NCBI GenBank assembly: GCA_030544165.1
Contig: JAUNRP010000003.1
Coordinates: 1 to 11,416 of the forward strand
DNA: 11,416 bases
Source of the DNA: a bacterium
GTDB lineage: Bacteria > Actinomycetota > Actinomycetes > Actinomycetales > Actinomycetaceae
Direction of reading: 5' to 3'
In this document: one piece after another, positions 10,603-11,416 of the stretch
Layout of the letters: every line of letters starts with the position of its first letter
Numbering within the stretch: the stretch's first letter is position 1
Notes under the pieces: generated by a model
Told to the model about the DNA's origin: nothing
What the model saw: the letters and a program-made list of their open reading frames with translations, nothing else
Database searches by the model: none
Program-made: the position numbers and the translations under genes

Positions 10603-11416
10603 TCCTCGCCCTCCTCGCCCTCGGGATCGCCGTCCTCCTGGTGCTCCGTGTGCCCGTTGCATTCGCGTTCCTGGGCCCCTCGCTCCTCTACATGATGCTC
10701 GCGGGCCAGTCCGCCGGGCAGGCCCTGCGAATCGTCACCAACGCCACGGCGAGCTTCCCGCTCCTGGCGGTCCCCCTGTTCGTGCTCCTCGGCACGCTCA
10801 CCAACCACGCGGGCATCGCGGACAAGCTCTTCCGGTTCGCCATGGCCGCGCTCGCCCGCCTCAAGGGCAACCTCGGCTACGTGGCGATCGGCGTGAGCGT
10901 GGGCTTCTCCTGGATGAGCGGCTCCGCCGTTGCGGACGCTGCCGCCCTCGGAAAGGTCCAGATCCCCAAGATGGTGGCCGAGGGGTACGGCCGGCGATTC
11001 GCCACCGGCGTCTCCGCGTCCTCCGCCCTGATCGCGCCCGTGATGCCCCCCAGTATCCCGGCGGTGATCTTCGCCGGACTGGCGGCCGTCTCCACGGGAG
11101 CGCTCTTCGCGGCCTCGGTGATCCCCGCGATCCTGATGGCGATCGGCCTCACGTTCGTGGTGTGGCTGCTGGTACGGAAGAACCCGCGCCTGACCACCGG
11201 CGCCTTCGACCGCCGCGAGGTGATGGAGTCCGCCAAGGACGTCATCCTGCCGCTCGGCTCCCCCGTCATCATCCTTGGCGGAATCCTCGGCGGGTTCTTC
11301 ACCCCCACCGAGGCGGCGGCCGTGGGCGTGATCTACATCCTCCTCGTGGCCCTCATCCAGCGAACGCTCACGTGGGAGATCTTCCTCCGGTCCGTGAGGG
11401 AAGCCTTCATGACCAC
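10599..11416 (+). CDS. dctM: TRAP transporter large membrane subunit, DctM family (5' part, cut by window end)
   Basis: The GTG at 10599 overlaps the dctQ stop (GTGA) and opens a frame that runs to the window edge, giving 272 of the roughly 425 residues normal for DctM. The sequence is hydrophobic from residue 2 and shows strong family signatures: SGSAVADAAALGKVQIPKM, MPPSIPAVIFAGLAAVSTG, ASVIPAILMAIG and FFTPTEAAAVGVIYI. DctM is the ion-coupled translocation subunit and works with DctQ in the membrane. No stop, frameshift or missing segment is seen in the visible part. The DctP binding protein that would reveal the substrate class may lie beyond the window. Confidence 0.92.
   Translation, partial: MILALLALGIAVLLVLRVPVAFAFLGPSLLYMMLAGQSAGQALRIVTNATASFPLLAVPLFVLLGTLTNHAGIADKLFRFAMAALARLKGNLGYVAIGVSVGFSWMSGSAVADAAALGKVQIPKMVAEGYGRRFATGVSASSALIAPVMPPSIPAVIFAGLAAVSTGALFAASVIPAILMAIGLTFVVWLLVRKNPRLTTGAFDRREVMESAKDVILPLGSPVIILGGILGGFFTPTEAAAVGVIYILLVALIQRTLTWEIFLRSVREAFMT

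Overview
The window comes from a high-G+C actinobacterium. G+C is very high throughout, GTG and TTG starts occur beside purine-rich ribosome binding sites, and shikimate kinase and 3-dehydroquinate (DHQ) synthase are fused in one protein. The genus cannot be fixed from sequence alone. Codon use looks uniform across all genes, and I see no transposase, integrase, tRNA or rRNA.

Layout. Positions 1-28 hold the charged C-terminal end of an upstream gene. Positions 29-615 are non-coding and contain two nearly identical long-stem hairpins, followed by low-complexity GC-rich sequence. On the + strand come a fused aroK-aroB gene (616-2220) and a type I DHQ dehydratase, aroD (2247-3008). Convergent with these, a tightly packed six-gene operon runs on the - strand from 9529 down to 3039. 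In transcription order it encodes a CoA-acylating aldehyde dehydrogenase, a short citrate-synthase/citryl-CoA-lyase-type protein, a ThDP-dependent enzyme, a xylose-isomerase-like TIM barrel, an NAD-type quinate/shikimate dehydrogenase and a TetR regulator. A 533-bp divergent control region (9530-10062) holds promoter and operator candidates and a degenerate tandem repeat. Beyond it, on the + strand, are TRAP-transporter genes: a complete DctQ and a DctM cut by the window edge.

How the genes may work together. The minus-strand operon matches no textbook quinate/shikimate pathway, because nothing for protocatechuate ring cleavage is present. It does fit a self-consistent route without an aromatic intermediate. 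Quinate enters through the TRAP transporter and is oxidised to 3-dehydroquinate. An IolE-like TIM barrel would dehydrate this to a cyclic 1,2-dione. A ThDP hydrolase of the IolD/cyclohexane-1,2-dione-hydrolase kind would open the ring to homocitrate semialdehyde. The acylating dehydrogenase would make homocitryl-CoA, and the citryl-CoA-lyase-type enzyme would split it into acetyl-CoA and 2-oxoglutarate. Carbon balances (C7 = C2 + C5), and the gene order is nearly the reverse of the reaction order. This is an inference from enzyme families and chemistry, not a demonstrated pathway. AroD on the opposite strand could let shikimate enter the same route through dehydroshikimate and dehydroquinate, as well as serving biosynthesis.
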